Below, in pieces: positions 12,408-25,064 of a stretch of DNA of 64,000 nt. The stretch's first letter is position 1, and each line of letters begins with the position of its first letter. The notes beneath the pieces were generated by a model. The model did no database searches. It was not told where the DNA came from and worked only from the letters and a program-made list of their open reading frames with translations. Origin of the DNA: Herbidospora sakaeratensis. GTDB taxonomy: Bacteria; Actinomycetota; Actinomycetes; Streptosporangiales; Streptosporangiaceae. The position numbers and the translations under genes are program-made. The DNA is taken from positions 783,247-847,246 of the forward strand of contig NZ_BBXC01000008.1 of assembly GCF_001570525.1 (NCBI RefSeq). The letters are read 5' to 3'.

Positions 12408-13931
12408 ATGCTCAACCTGTCGATCGTGCTGGAGGACAGCGCCCGCGAGGCGCCCGACCGCACCGCCGTCGTCTTCGGTGATCTGCGGTTGTCCTACTCG
12501 TTCGTCAACACCGTGGCCAACCAGGTGGCCAACCTGCTGGTGTCGCGCGGCGTCGGGCGGGGTGACAAGGTCGCCCTCGCGTGCCCGAACTCGCCCTACT
12601 TCCCTTTCGTCTACTTCGGCATCCTGAAGGCGGGCGCGACGGTCGTCCCGCTGAACGTGCTGCTGCAGGGCCGCGAGATCGCCTACCACCTCGACGACTC
12701 GCAGGCCAAGGCGTTCTTCTGCTTCGAGGGCACCCCCGAGTTGCCCCTCGGCGAGCGCGGCAGGGCCGGGTTCGAGGCGTCCGGCGCCGAGATGTTCTTC
12801 GTGCTGCCGGCGACGCCGCTGGCCACCGAGTCGGAGTTCGGCGAGACGCTCTGGGCCGCCCTCGGCGGGATGAGCGGCGAGTTCGAGCCGGTGCAGACCG
12901 ACCCGTCGGACACCGCGGTCATCCTCTACACGAGCGGCACCACCGGGCAGCCCAAGGGCGCCGAGCTCAGCCACCAGAACATGCTGCTCAACGCCATGGT
13001 GTCCGACACGATGTTCCCCTCGGCGGGTGAGGACGTCTACCTGGCGACGCTGCCGCTGTTCCACTCGTTCGGCCAGACCGTCGTCATGAACGGCGGCTTC
13101 CGGCGGCGGGCCACGCTGGTGCTGCTGCCCCGGTTCGAGCCGGTCGAGGCGCTGCGGCTGATGAACGCCGAGGGCGTCACCCTGTTCGCCGGGGTGCCCA
13201 CCATGTACTGGGCGCTGCTGACGACCGTCCACGCCGGTGGCGGGCAGGTGCCCACCACGCTGAAGACCGCCGTCTCGGGCGGCGCGGCGCTGCCGGTCGA
13301 GGTGCTGAAGGACTTCGAGACCACCTTCTCGGTGCCGATCCTCGAGGGGTACGGCCTGTCGGAGACCTCCCCCGTCGCCTCGTTCAACCAGCCGGGCAGG
13401 GTGACGAAGGCCGGCTCGATCGGCACCCCGATCTGGGGCGTCGAGATGAAGCTCGTCGACGCCGCCTGGAACACCGCCGAGGAGATCGGCGAGATCGCGA
13501 TCCGCGGCCACAACATCATGAAGGGCTACTACAACCGGCCCGAAGCGACCGCCGAGGTGATGAACGACGGCTGGTTCCGCACCGGCGACATCGCCACCCG
13601 CGACGAGGACGGCTACTACTTCATCGTCGACCGCGCCAAGGACATGATCATCCGCGGCGGGTTCAACGTCTATCCGCGCGAGATCGAGGAGGTGCTGATG
13701 ACCCACGAGGCCGTTTCGCTGGCCGCCGTCGTCGGCGTCGCCCACGAGTCGCACGGCGAGGAGATCAAGGCGTACGTCATCCTCAAGCCCGAGGCGACCG
13801 TCACCGAGGAAGCCCTGGTGGAGTGGGGCAAGGAGATGATGGCGCAGTACAAGTACCCGCGCGTCGTCGAGTTCCGCGACGCGCTCCCGATGACCGCGAC
13901 GGGCAAGATCCTCAAGCGTGAGCTGCGCTGA
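12408..13931 (+). CDS. long-chain acyl-CoA synthetase (AMP-dependent ligase)
   Basis: Adenylate-forming enzyme (ANL superfamily) activating a carboxylic acid to its CoA thioester with ATP. The 507-residue protein shows the P-loop ILYTSGTTGQPKGAELSH, the A5 region EGYGLSETSP, the A7 motif GWFRTGDIATRDEDGYYFIVDR and the A10 lysine in TATGKILKREL. The start at ATG 12408 has AAGGAG at 12396-12401; the frame is open further upstream but crosses the palindrome. It is divergent from the GMC/P450 pair and probably shares their regulation. The chain-length preference cannot be read from the sequence. Confidence 0.92.
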   Translation: MLNLSIVLEDSAREAPDRTAVVFGDLRLSYSFVNTVANQVANLLVSRGVGRGDKVALACPNSPYFPFVYFGILKAGATVVPLNVLLQGREIAYHLDDSQAKAFFCFEGTPELPLGERGRAGFEASGAEMFFVLPATPLATESEFGETLWAALGGMSGEFEPVQTDPSDTAVILYTSGTTGQPKGAELSHQNMLLNAMVSDTMFPSAGEDVYLATLPLFHSFGQTVVMNGGFRRRATLVLLPRFEPVEALRLMNAEGVTLFAGVPTMYWALLTTVHAGGGQVPTTLKTAVSGGAALPVEVLKDFETTFSVPILEGYGLSETSPVASFNQPGRVTKAGSIGTPIWGVEMKLVDAAWNTAEEIGEIAIRGHNIMKGYYNRPEATAEVMNDGWFRTGDIATRDEDGYYFIVDRAKDMIIRGGFNVYPREIEEVLMTHEAVSLAAVVGVAHESHGEEIKAYVILKPEATVTEEALVEWGKEMMAQYKYPRVVEFRDALPMTATGKILKRELR

Positions 13932-13942
13932 GACGCAGCGGA

Positions 13943-13975
13943 GGCCGCGCCGGTTCCGTTCCGGCGCGGCCGTTT
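13943..13975 (+). terminator. terminator of the acyl-CoA ligase gene
   Basis: Perfect 11-bp stem, GGCCGCGCCGG (13943-13953) and CCGGCGCGGCC (13961-13971), with a 7-nt loop. It starts 12 nt past the stop codon and is followed by GTTTAA. Confidence 0.8.
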
Positions 13976-14063
13976 AATGCCGGATTTTGGATGATTCCGC
14001 TGTGGCGAAGCGGGTAGGGAGGCGCGCGTGCCGCCGTAGTCGATGTCGGGGAGAGACAACTCC

Positions 14064-16616
14064 ATGCGCGCGCTCACCGGTTCGTTACTGCTGCTCGTGA
14101 CCGGCGCACTCATCACCGGATCGGTGATGGTGCCCGTGTCCACGGCCAGCACCAGTACACCCGCCAAACGCACGACACCGTATGTGAAGGGAATCCGGTA
14201 CGAAGCCGAGACGGCCGCCATATCCCGGGGCGTGGTCCAGAAACGCGTCTGGGGCTACAGCGGGCGTGGTTACGTCAACGGCGCCGACCGCCGCGGCAAC
14301 TTCGTCGAGTGGACGGTCACCCCGCTGAAAGCGGGCGACAACCACATCCACGTCCGCTATCTGACCAGCCGGACCCTCCAGGCCGACTTCGTCGTGAACG
14401 ACGAGGTCGTCGCCGAGGACGTGAAGTTCCGGCCGTCCCGCTGGTGGCGCACCCTCGCCCTGGCGGTCGACCTGCCCGAGGGCGAGTCGTCGATCCGGAT
14501 CGTCGCCACCACGAGGCGGGGCAACCCCCACCTCGACAGCATCACCCTCTACCCGGTCCCAACGCCGCCCACGGCCGCGCCCACGCCGGAACCCACCCCG
14601 GAGCCCACGCCGACCCCGTGCGTCGGCCCGATGGAGCCGGGTGGTGAGACGCCGCCTCCCGCGCCGGAGCCCAGCCCGCCCGGCGACGGCTGCGTCGTCC
14701 CGGAACCGTGCCCGACCTGGAGCCCGGACCCCACGCCACCGGCGCCCCCGTCGGAGACGCCGACCGCGATCCCATCGGAATCGCCTTCGGCGACCCCATC
14801 CGTGACGCCCTCCGAGACGCCCACCACCCTGGCGGATGTGGCCGCGCGCACGCAGACCGAGGCGACCACGGGCCCGCTGCCGCCGGCCCCGGAGCCCACG
14901 CCGACCGTGACCTGCACCCCGCCGCCGCCGTGCGACCTGGAGGTCATCCAGCCCATCGACACGGTGCCCGGCTTCCCGGAGACCACCGCGCCGCTTCCGG
15001 CCCCCGAGCCGATCCCGTCGGGCCTGCCGGAGGGCACCACCCCTGTCCCGACGCCGGACATCCCGACGCCGACCCCGTCGAGCGGGCCTTCGGGTTCGCC
15101 GGAGCCGACGCCGACCGTGACGGTCACGCCGACCGCGACGCCGACCTGCACTCCGCCGCCGCCGTGTCCCACCGTCCCGGTGGAGCCCCCGGTGACCGAG
15201 ACCGCGACGACGTTCACCACACCGGAACCGGCCCCGTCCGTGACACCGAGCGAGACGCCGACCGAGACGCCGACAGTGCCGCCGAACGAGACGCCCACCG
15301 GCATTCCGACCGTTTCCGAGACGCCGACGCCGACGCCGACCGTCACCCCGACGCCGACGCCGACCTGCACCACTCCCCCGGCCGAGACCCCTCCTGCGAC
15401 TCCGACGCCCGAGCCCACCCCTCCGGCCGAGACACCGCCCGTGGACCCGACCCCCACCGTTGAGCCGACGCCCACCGTTGAGCCGACGCCCACCGTTGAG
15501 CCGACGCCCACCGTTGAGCCGACGCCCACCGTTGAGCCGACGCCCACCGTTGAGCCGACGCCCACTGTGGAGCCGACGCCCACTGTGGAGCCCACGCCGA
15601 CGCCCACGCCCACCGCTCCCGGTGGCGGGGGTGGCGTGCCCGGGACGCCCGAGGTCGTATCCGAGCAGTGGACCGTCCCCTGGGACGTCGCCTGGTCGCC
15701 CGCGGGTGACGTCGCGCTGGTCACCGAGCGGGACAGCTTCAAGGTCTTCCGGGTGACCAAGGAGGGCGCCAAGACCGAGGCCGGCACGGTGCCGGAGTCG
15801 GTCGGGACCGGTGGTGAAGGCGGCCTGATGGGTGTGGCCTTCTCGCCGGGGTGGAACGGCGACGGCGACAAGGACGTGTTCTTCATGCACTCCTCGTCCG
15901 ACGGCAACCGCGTCGCGAAGATGCAGTACGACGGGACGACCCTCTCGGCGTACACGCCGATCCTGACCGGGATCAGGAAGAGCACCTACCACAACGGCGG
16001 CCGGCTGAAGTTCGGCCCCGACGGCTTCCTCTACGTCTCCACCGGAGACGCGCAGGAGACCAGCCTGTCGCAGGACCCGAACTCGCTGAACGGCAAGATC
16101 CTGCGCATCACCAAGACCGGCGAGGCGGCCGAGGGCAACCCGGACGGGTCCCGCGTCTACTCGCTCGGTCACCGCAACGCGCAGGGCCTGGCCTGGGACT
16201 CCGCGGGCCGTCTGTGGTCGGCCGAACTGGGCGCGAGCACGACCGACGAGCTCAACCTGATCGAGCCGGGCAAGAACTACGGCTGGCCGGCCTGCGAGGG
16301 CCCGTGTGACGAGCCCGGCATGACCGACCCGAAGAAGACCTGGTCGACGGCCGAGGCGTCGCCGAGCGGCATCGCGATCGTCGACGACGTCGTCTACATG
16401 GCGGCGCTGCGCGGCAAGCGGCTCTACGCGATCCCGCTCACCGGCACCGAGGCGGGCGACCCTGTCCCCTACTACGCCGACGCCTACGGCCGCCTGCGCG
16501 CGGTCGAACGGGTGCCCGACGAGCAGGCGATCTGGATCACCACCAGCAACGCCGACGACAACGGCGGCCAGCCCGACGGCGCCGACCGCATCGTCAAGGT
16601 GAACCTGAACTCGTAG
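14064..16616 (+). CDS. secreted carbohydrate-binding / glucose-sorbosone dehydrogenase fusion
   Basis: An 850-residue exported protein. Layout: signal peptide (about 1-30); a CBM6/35-like beta-sandwich (about 40-165, RYEAETAAISRGVV ... HLDSITLYP); a very long Pro/Thr/Glu linker (about 170-530) with several Cys-Pro-Pro-Pro-Pro-Cys blocks and the TVEPTP repeat; and a beta-propeller domain (about 535-850) of the GSDH family (PQQ-type soluble sugar dehydrogenases). Propeller motifs include PWDVAWSPAGDVALVTER, YHNGGRLKFGPDGFLYVSTGD, YSLGHRNAQGLAWD and GKNYGWPACEGP, which hold the conserved His, Asp and Arg of this family. Start at ATG 14064, with GGGGAGAG about 9 bases upstream, rather than the in-frame ATG 14043. 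It probably oxidises sugar on polysaccharide surfaces; PQQ dependence is inferred from the family. Confidence 0.85.
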   Translation: MRALTGSLLLLVTGALITGSVMVPVSTASTSTPAKRTTPYVKGIRYEAETAAISRGVVQKRVWGYSGRGYVNGADRRGNFVEWTVTPLKAGDNHIHVRYLTSRTLQADFVVNDEVVAEDVKFRPSRWWRTLALAVDLPEGESSIRIVATTRRGNPHLDSITLYPVPTPPTAAPTPEPTPEPTPTPCVGPMEPGGETPPPAPEPSPPGDGCVVPEPCPTWSPDPTPPAPPSETPTAIPSESPSATPSVTPSETPTTLADVAARTQTEATTGPLPPAPEPTPTVTCTPPPPCDLEVIQPIDTVPGFPETTAPLPAPEPIPSGLPEGTTPVPTPDIPTPTPSSGPSGSPEPTPTVTVTPTATPTCTPPPPCPTVPVEPPVTETATTFTTPEPAPSVTPSETPTETPTVPPNETPTGIPTVSETPTPTPTVTPTPTPTCTTPPAETPPATPTPEPTPPAETPPVDPTPTVEPTPTVEPTPTVEPTPTVEPTPTVEPTPTVEPTPTVEPTPTVEPTPTPTPTAPGGGGGVPGTPEVVSEQWTVPWDVAWSPAGDVALVTERDSFKVFRVTKEGAKTEAGTVPESVGTGGEGGLMGVAFSPGWNGDGDKDVFFMHSSSDGNRVAKMQYDGTTLSAYTPILTGIRKSTYHNGGRLKFGPDGFLYVSTGDAQETSLSQDPNSLNGKILRITKTGEAAEGNPDGSRVYSLGHRNAQGLAWDSAGRLWSAELGASTTDELNLIEPGKNYGWPACEGPCDEPGMTDPKKTWSTAEASPSGIAIVDDVVYMAALRGKRLYAIPLTGTEAGDPVPYYADAYGRLRAVERVPDEQAIWITTSNADDNGGQPDGADRIVKVNLNS
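15453..15596 (+). repeat. 18-bp in-frame tandem repeat, eight units
   Basis: Six exact copies of CCCACCGTTGAGCCGACG (15453-15560) and two variants with CCCACTGTGGAG (15561-15596), encoding repeated PTVEPT in the linker of the sugar dehydrogenase fusion. The exact units suggest recent expansion, so copy number may vary between strains. Confidence 0.95.
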
Positions 16617-16623
16617 GAGAAAG

Positions 16624-16663
16624 GAAGAAGACCCCCGGGCCGCGAAGCCCGGGGGTCTTCTTC
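16624..16663. terminator. bidirectional terminator
   Basis: Perfect 17-bp stem, GAAGAAGACCCCCGGGC (16624-16640) and its complement (16647-16663), around a 6-nt loop. It ends in T-rich sequence on both strands and lies between two convergent genes (stops at 16616 and 16672). Confidence 0.92.
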
Positions 16664-16671
16664 TTGCACGG

Positions 16672-17931
16672 TCAGGGCCAGTCGAGCGAGGGCCGGAGCG
16701 CGACACCGGACTTACGGTCGTCGCCGAGCTTGACGCCGAGCACCTGGTGGAGCTGGACCTTGTTGCGCTCGAAGCCGACGATGCAGCCGGCCATGTACAG
16801 ACGCCACACGCGGGCGGTGCCCTGGCCGACCTCGGCCACGGCCTCGTCCCAGTGGTCGTCGAGGTTCCTGCACCAGTCGCGGAGGGTCAGCGCGTAGTGC
16901 TCGCGCAGGTTCTCCTCGTGGCGGATCTCGTACCCGAGGTCCTCCATCTCGCGGACCAGCGTGCCGACCGACTCGAGTTCCCCGTCGGGGAAGACGTAGC
17001 GGTTGATGAAGCCGGTGCGGTTGATGGAGCGTTCTTTTCCGGACGGGCGGGTGATGCAGTGGTTGAGCAGCCTGCCGCCCGGCTTGAGTTTGTCGTACAG
17101 GAAGGAGAAGTAGCTCTTCAGCTGGTTGGCGCCGATGTGCTCCGTGAGACCGATGGAGCTGACCACATCGAAGTCGCCTTCCGGAACGTCGCGGTAGTCG
17201 GAGAATCGCACCTCAGCGAGGTCTCCGAGGCCTTCTTCCGCGATGGCCTTCTGCGCCCACTCGGCCTGCTGCTTCGACAGCGTCACGCCGAGCGCCTTCA
17301 CTCCGTACTCCTTGGCCGCGTGGCGGACCATGCTGCCCCAGCCGCAGCCCACGTCGAGCAGCCGCATGCCGGGCTTCAGGTCGAGCTTCTTGGCGACCAG
17401 GTCGAACTTGGCGAACTGGGCCTCCTCCAGCGAACTGTCCTGCTGCGGGTAGACCGCGCAGGTGTACGCCATCGAGGGGCCGAGCACCCATTCGTAGAAC
17501 GTGTTGGACACGTCGTAGTGGTGGTGGATGGCCTCGGCGTCACGCTGTTTGGCGTGCCGGCTGCCGAGTTTGGCCATCGCCGACTTCCGCACCTCCTGCG
17601 GGGGCAGCGGCACCCGCATGAGCAGCGGTTTGGGCCCGAGGGCCCGGATGGCGGCGACCTTCTCGGCGAGCGGCAGGTCGTTGATCGTCAGCGACCACAT
17701 CCGGTCGAGCAGGGTGTACATGTCGCCGTGCACGTCGAGGTGCCCGGAGACGTATGCCCTGGCCAGCCCCATTTCGCCGGGGGCCTGCGCGAGGTAGGCC
17801 ACCGCGATGGGCGACTTCACCTCGATCCGGACGTCGGCCATCGACGGGCCCGCCTTGCTCCCGTCGTAGGCGTGGAACTCGATGCCGGCTCCCGTGCCGA
17901 CGACCTTCTCGAAGATCTCGGCGAGTGTCAT
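16672..17931 (-). CDS. tmsB: SAM-dependent fatty-acyl methyltransferase, TmsB/BfaB-like (CFA synthase family)
   Basis: A 419-residue member of the cyclopropane fatty acid synthase family. It has the SAM-binding motif LLDVGCGWGS, the family motif HHHYDVSNTFYEWVLGPSMAYTC, and a downstream IGLTEHIG. On its own it would be called a CFA synthase. Next to a DHCR24-like FAD oxidoreductase (7-bp gap) it matches the TmsB/BfaB methyltransferase, which in other actinobacteria adds a methyl to C10 of oleoyl phospholipid as the first step to 10-methylstearic (tuberculostearic) acid. Start at ATG 17931 with GGAAGGTGA upstream. Second gene of the operon, ended by the strong shared terminator. Confidence 0.85.
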   Translation of the reverse strand: MTLAEIFEKVVGTGAGIEFHAYDGSKAGPSMADVRIEVKSPIAVAYLAQAPGEMGLARAYVSGHLDVHGDMYTLLDRMWSLTINDLPLAEKVAAIRALGPKPLLMRVPLPPQEVRKSAMAKLGSRHAKQRDAEAIHHHYDVSNTFYEWVLGPSMAYTCAVYPQQDSSLEEAQFAKFDLVAKKLDLKPGMRLLDVGCGWGSMVRHAAKEYGVKALGVTLSKQQAEWAQKAIAEEGLGDLAEVRFSDYRDVPEGDFDVVSSIGLTEHIGANQLKSYFSFLYDKLKPGGRLLNHCITRPSGKERSINRTGFINRYVFPDGELESVGTLVREMEDLGYEIRHEENLREHYALTLRDWCRNLDDHWDEAVAEVGQGTARVWRLYMAGCIVGFERNKVQLHQVLGVKLGDDRKSGVALRPSLDWP

Positions 17932-17938
17932 GCGTGCA

Positions 17939-19309
17939 TCACCTTCCCCGTACACACTTCTCATACAGGTCAAGGAGCCGACCTCCGGGGTCGTACGCCC
18001 GCTTGACCGGCCAGTAGGCCTCCCCGTTGTAGAACTCCCAGAACTCCTCGCGCTCGTAGTAGGACGACGAGTAGAGGGATTTGTGTCCTTCGAGCTGGTG
18101 GACGGCCTGCTCGATCGCACGGTTGTAGTAGCCGTCCTGCTGGCCCCGGGGCAGGGCCACCATGCCCCAGAATCCGAAGTTCACGTAGAGGCGACCGGTC
18201 TCCAGCGGATAGAGGGACCAGTCGCGCGTCGCCCTGAGCGGGCACATCCACACGGGGGTCATCCCGACGTGGTTGACATAGAAGTCCAGGAACTCGGCGC
18301 CGCGATCGATCGGCACCTCGATGTCCTGGATCACCGACTCCTGCGGGGGGTTGCCCCGCCAGCGGTCGATTCGGGCGGTGATGCCGTGCCGCTGGTCGAG
18401 CCCGACGAGCTTGCGGTAGACGTCGGACCGCATCCAGCGCTTCGGCATCAGGGAACGTACCAGCGGCTGCTGGACGCCGAACGCGCGGGAGCACCAGAAC
18501 CAGTCGGTGTCCCAGCGCCAGAGGTAGTCGCGGACGGTCAGCCAGTCGCGGCTGCGGCTGCGCATCGACTGCCAGTAGATGCGCATGCCGGTGTAGTCGG
18601 AGGCGTAGGGCGCCCGGTCGGCGAAGGTGCCGACGGTGACGTACATCTCGTCGCGCGAGTGGTAGGTGCCGTCGACGAAGTCGACCTTCTCGCCCTCGTG
18701 CTCCATCCGCTCGCAGATCTCCTGCATGGCCAGCATGCACTTGGCCGCGTCGGTGAAGCGCAGGTGCGTGAGTTTCACGTACGGCTTGACCGGCGCCAGC
18801 CTGATCTTGATGCGCAGGGCGTAGCCGAGCGTCCCGTAGGAGTTCGGGAAGGCGTTGAAGAGGTCGGCGTACTCGTTGTCCGCGCGGGCGACGAGGATGC
18901 GCCCGTCACCCGTGAGGATCTCCAGTTCCTCCACGGATTCGTGGGGCAGGCCGTCCTTGAAGCTCGTGGACTCGATGCCGAGTCCGGTGACCGCTCCCCC
19001 GAGCGTGATCGTCTTGAGCTGCGGCACCACGTAGGGCATCAGGCCGTGGGGCAGGGTGGCGTCGACGAGGTTCTCGTACGTCGTCATGCCCTGGACCTCG
19101 GCGGTCATCGTCTCCGGATCGACGTGGATGACCTGGTCGAGGTCGCGCGCCGAGAGCTTGGCGCCGCCCGCCGGCTCGCGGAAACGGAAGAGGTTCGTGG
19201 TGGCTTTGGCCAGGCGCGGGGCCGAGCCGTCGGGAATCGCCGCGTAGGAGTCGCGAATCTGCTCGACCGCTCTCCTATGGGTGGTCATACTGGTCATGCG
19301 CTCGGGCAT
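17939..19309 (-). CDS. tmsA: FAD-binding 10-methylene fatty acid reductase, TmsA/BfaA-like
   Basis: FAD-linked oxidoreductase of the DHCR24 (delta-24 sterol reductase)/FAD_binding_4 type, 456 residues. The N-terminal FAD domain shows the AEVQGMTTYENLVDATLPHGLMP and ITLGGAVTGLGIES signatures. The C-terminal half carries the substrate domain (RAYDPGGRLLDLYEKCV at the end). In the tms/bfa system the partner reduces the 10-methylene intermediate to the saturated 10-methyl chain. It lies directly upstream of the methyltransferase. Start taken as ATG 19309 behind GGGGGTGG; ATGs at 19297 and 19288 are alternatives. The role is inferred from the pairing and family. Confidence 0.82.
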   Translation of the reverse strand: MPERMTSMTTHRRAVEQIRDSYAAIPDGSAPRLAKATTNLFRFREPAGGAKLSARDLDQVIHVDPETMTAEVQGMTTYENLVDATLPHGLMPYVVPQLKTITLGGAVTGLGIESTSFKDGLPHESVEELEILTGDGRILVARADNEYADLFNAFPNSYGTLGYALRIKIRLAPVKPYVKLTHLRFTDAAKCMLAMQEICERMEHEGEKVDFVDGTYHSRDEMYVTVGTFADRAPYASDYTGMRIYWQSMRSRSRDWLTVRDYLWRWDTDWFWCSRAFGVQQPLVRSLMPKRWMRSDVYRKLVGLDQRHGITARIDRWRGNPPQESVIQDIEVPIDRGAEFLDFYVNHVGMTPVWMCPLRATRDWSLYPLETGRLYVNFGFWGMVALPRGQQDGYYNRAIEQAVHQLEGHKSLYSSSYYEREEFWEFYNGEAYWPVKRAYDPGGRLLDLYEKCVRGR

Positions 19310-19423
19310 GACGCCACCCCCATGTGTAGTCGTGATAGAGATCTTCCCAAGCGCACCATATCCCCCTAAACCCCCGCATACCAGACTCGACACGTTAAGC
19401 CCCGGGAAACTGTCCACAGCTGG

Positions 19424-20407
19424 TCAACGGCGTTTTACGACGGGATTCACCCCGTTCACCACGTTGATGACGGGCGCCCCGCCGACCGCCGCCGCGAGGT
19501 TCCCGACCACACACTGGACCAGCCGGGTCGTCGACTGCGGGGTCACCCCGGCGGCGTGCGGCGACAACAGGATCCGCTCGTCCGACCGCAGCGGGTCGTC
19601 GGGCGGCAGCGGCTCGGTCGTGAACACGTCGAGCGCCACCCCGGCGAGGTGGCCCGCCTCGATCAGCGCCTTCTCGTCGACGATCCCGCCCCGGGCCGCG
19701 TTGACCAGGAACGAGCCGGGCTTCATCATCGCCAGCCGGTTGGCGTCGAACAGGCCGCGCGTCGCGTCGGCCAGCGCGACGACGATCACCACGATGTCGC
19801 TGCCGGCGACCAGCCGGTCGAGGTCCTCGTAGACCGCGCCGTAGGTGTCCTGCTTGGCCGAACGCGACCAGTAGGCCACCTCGCAGCCCATCGCCCCGAA
19901 CATCCGGGCGCACGCGGCCCCTATCGGGCCGAACCCGACCAGGCCGACCTTGCACGACGAGAGCTCCCTCGGCTGGAGGGTGAGCTGCGGCCACTCGCCC
20001 GCCCGGACCGCGGCGTCGCCCTGGGCCAGCCGCCGGACCAGCGCGAACGCCGCCGCGACACACCATTCGGCGACCGCGATGGCGTTCACCCCGGCCGTGT
20101 TGGCCAGCGGCACCCCGGCGTCGGCCAGGGCGCCGAGGTCGTGCCCGTCGACCCCGACGGCGGGCTGCTGGACGAACGCCAGCTTCGGCGCGCGGGCCAC
20201 CGCCTCGGCGTCGAGGACGAGCTGGGAACTCCAGTCGCCGACGACGATCTCGGTCTCGGGGAGCAGGTCGAGCACGGCGGCCCGATCCCGGGTCTCGGGG
20301 GTGACGACGTCGATCCGGTCGCCCAGACCGGACAGGAGCCCGCGAACCGCGTCGGCGGGCAGCGGCGGCAGCGCCAGCAACCGCCAGGGACGCCCTAAGT
20401 CGGTCAT
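19424..20407 (-). CDS. D-isomer-specific 2-hydroxyacid dehydrogenase
   Basis: NAD(P)-dependent dehydrogenase of 327 residues reducing a 2-keto acid or oxidising a D-2-hydroxy acid. Visible: the nucleotide-binding Rossmann motif VGLVGFGPIGAACARMFGAMG, the catalytic Arg in NAARGGIVDEKAL, the Glu in LDVFTTEPLPPDDPL, and the catalytic His in LLSPHAAGVT. ATG 20407 is the only sensible start, because the frame upstream runs antisense through the next gene. Divergent from the racemase gene. The substrate is unknown. Confidence 0.9.
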   Translation of the reverse strand: MTDLGRPWRLLALPPLPADAVRGLLSGLGDRIDVVTPETRDRAAVLDLLPETEIVVGDWSSQLVLDAEAVARAPKLAFVQQPAVGVDGHDLGALADAGVPLANTAGVNAIAVAEWCVAAAFALVRRLAQGDAAVRAGEWPQLTLQPRELSSCKVGLVGFGPIGAACARMFGAMGCEVAYWSRSAKQDTYGAVYEDLDRLVAGSDIVVIVVALADATRGLFDANRLAMMKPGSFLVNAARGGIVDEKALIEAGHLAGVALDVFTTEPLPPDDPLRSDERILLSPHAAGVTPQSTTRLVQCVVGNLAAAVGGAPVINVVNGVNPVVKRR

Positions 20408-20492
20408 GCGCTCAGCCTGCCATGCCGCGTCCGACACGCCACGACCGGGTTGCGAGTCGTTGCCGAATGTTGTTCTACTGAGCTTCGTGACC

Positions 20493-24213
<3,721 letters not shown>

Positions 24214-24276
24214 TTCCACGGGCCGTGCGGGTAGTGGCGAGAGTCTTCCACCACGAACTCTGAGGAGAAGGCTCTG

Positions 24277-24918
24277 ATGTACGAAACGCCCACGCACGGC
24301 CCGGCCATGCCTCTGGCGGACCGGCGCCTGCTCGTCAGCTACGACCGCTACACCGCCGCCCAGAAGACCGTCGACACGCTCTCGGACGCCGGCTTCCCGG
24401 TCCAGGAACTCGCCATCGTCGGCACCGACCTCCGCACGGAGGAGAAGGTCACCGGCCGCTTAACCAACGGCCGGGCGGCCTTGACCGGGGCCGTCAGCGG
24501 CGGCGTCTTCGGCCTGGTCGTCGGCCTGTTCCTGGGCCTGTTCACGACCACGTCCACCTCGTTCGTGGCGCTGGTGCTCTGGTCGATCCTGTGGGGCGCC
24601 GTCGCCGGTGCGGCGTTCGGCTTCACCAGCCACATGTTCCAGGGCGGGGTGCGCGACTTCACCTCCCGCAACTCGATCGTGGCCGGACGCTACGACGTCC
24701 TGGTGACGGCCGGCGTCTGGGAGCGGGCGCAGACCATCCTCCAGGGCGGCCTCGCCCCGGCCGACACGGTCGTCGTCGAGCGCCCGCCGAGCGCGGGCCC
24801 GGTGCCGCCCGCGACCTCCGACGTCCCCACCACCGACGGCACCACCGCCGAGCACGAGATCCCGGCCCAGCGCAGGGCCGAGGACGCCGACGCGGAAACG
24901 GGCACCAAGCACCGGTGA
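24277..24918 (+). CDS. general stress protein 17M-like (YflT) domain membrane protein
   Basis: A 213-residue protein. The N-terminal 17M-like domain (RRLLVSYDRYTAAQKTVDTLSDAGFP) is followed by a Gly-rich hydrophobic region with two probable membrane segments (near 70-115), then a soluble tail rich in Pro, Thr and Glu. RBS GAGGAGAAGG precedes ATG 24277. Similar proteins are induced by general stress in other Gram-positives; here that is only a family inference. Confidence 0.75.
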   Translation: MYETPTHGPAMPLADRRLLVSYDRYTAAQKTVDTLSDAGFPVQELAIVGTDLRTEEKVTGRLTNGRAALTGAVSGGVFGLVVGLFLGLFTTTSTSFVALVLWSILWGAVAGAAFGFTSHMFQGGVRDFTSRNSIVAGRYDVLVTAGVWERAQTILQGGLAPADTVVVERPPSAGPVPPATSDVPTTDGTTAEHEIPAQRRAEDADAETGTKHR

Positions 24919-25064
24919 CCTTCCTCGGCGGAGGGCTCGGGGGTGCCGGTAGGCTCGTGCGGTCCGGCCCGCAGAGCGGTCGGCGGCCGGTCGGGGGCGG
25001 CGCGTCACTCCGGCCGGCGTGTCCGGGCGAACCGAGCGGCGCGCCATGAACCAAGGAGACCCAC

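Noticed and set aside
15453-15596. CRISPR-like regular repeats
   Set aside because: The 18-bp units are directly adjacent with no spacers and are in frame with a Pro-Thr linker.
14085-16706. 873-codon minus-strand frame opposite the sugar dehydrogenase fusion
   Set aside because: It is a mirror of the repeat linker (Arg/Gly-rich low complexity) with no domain.
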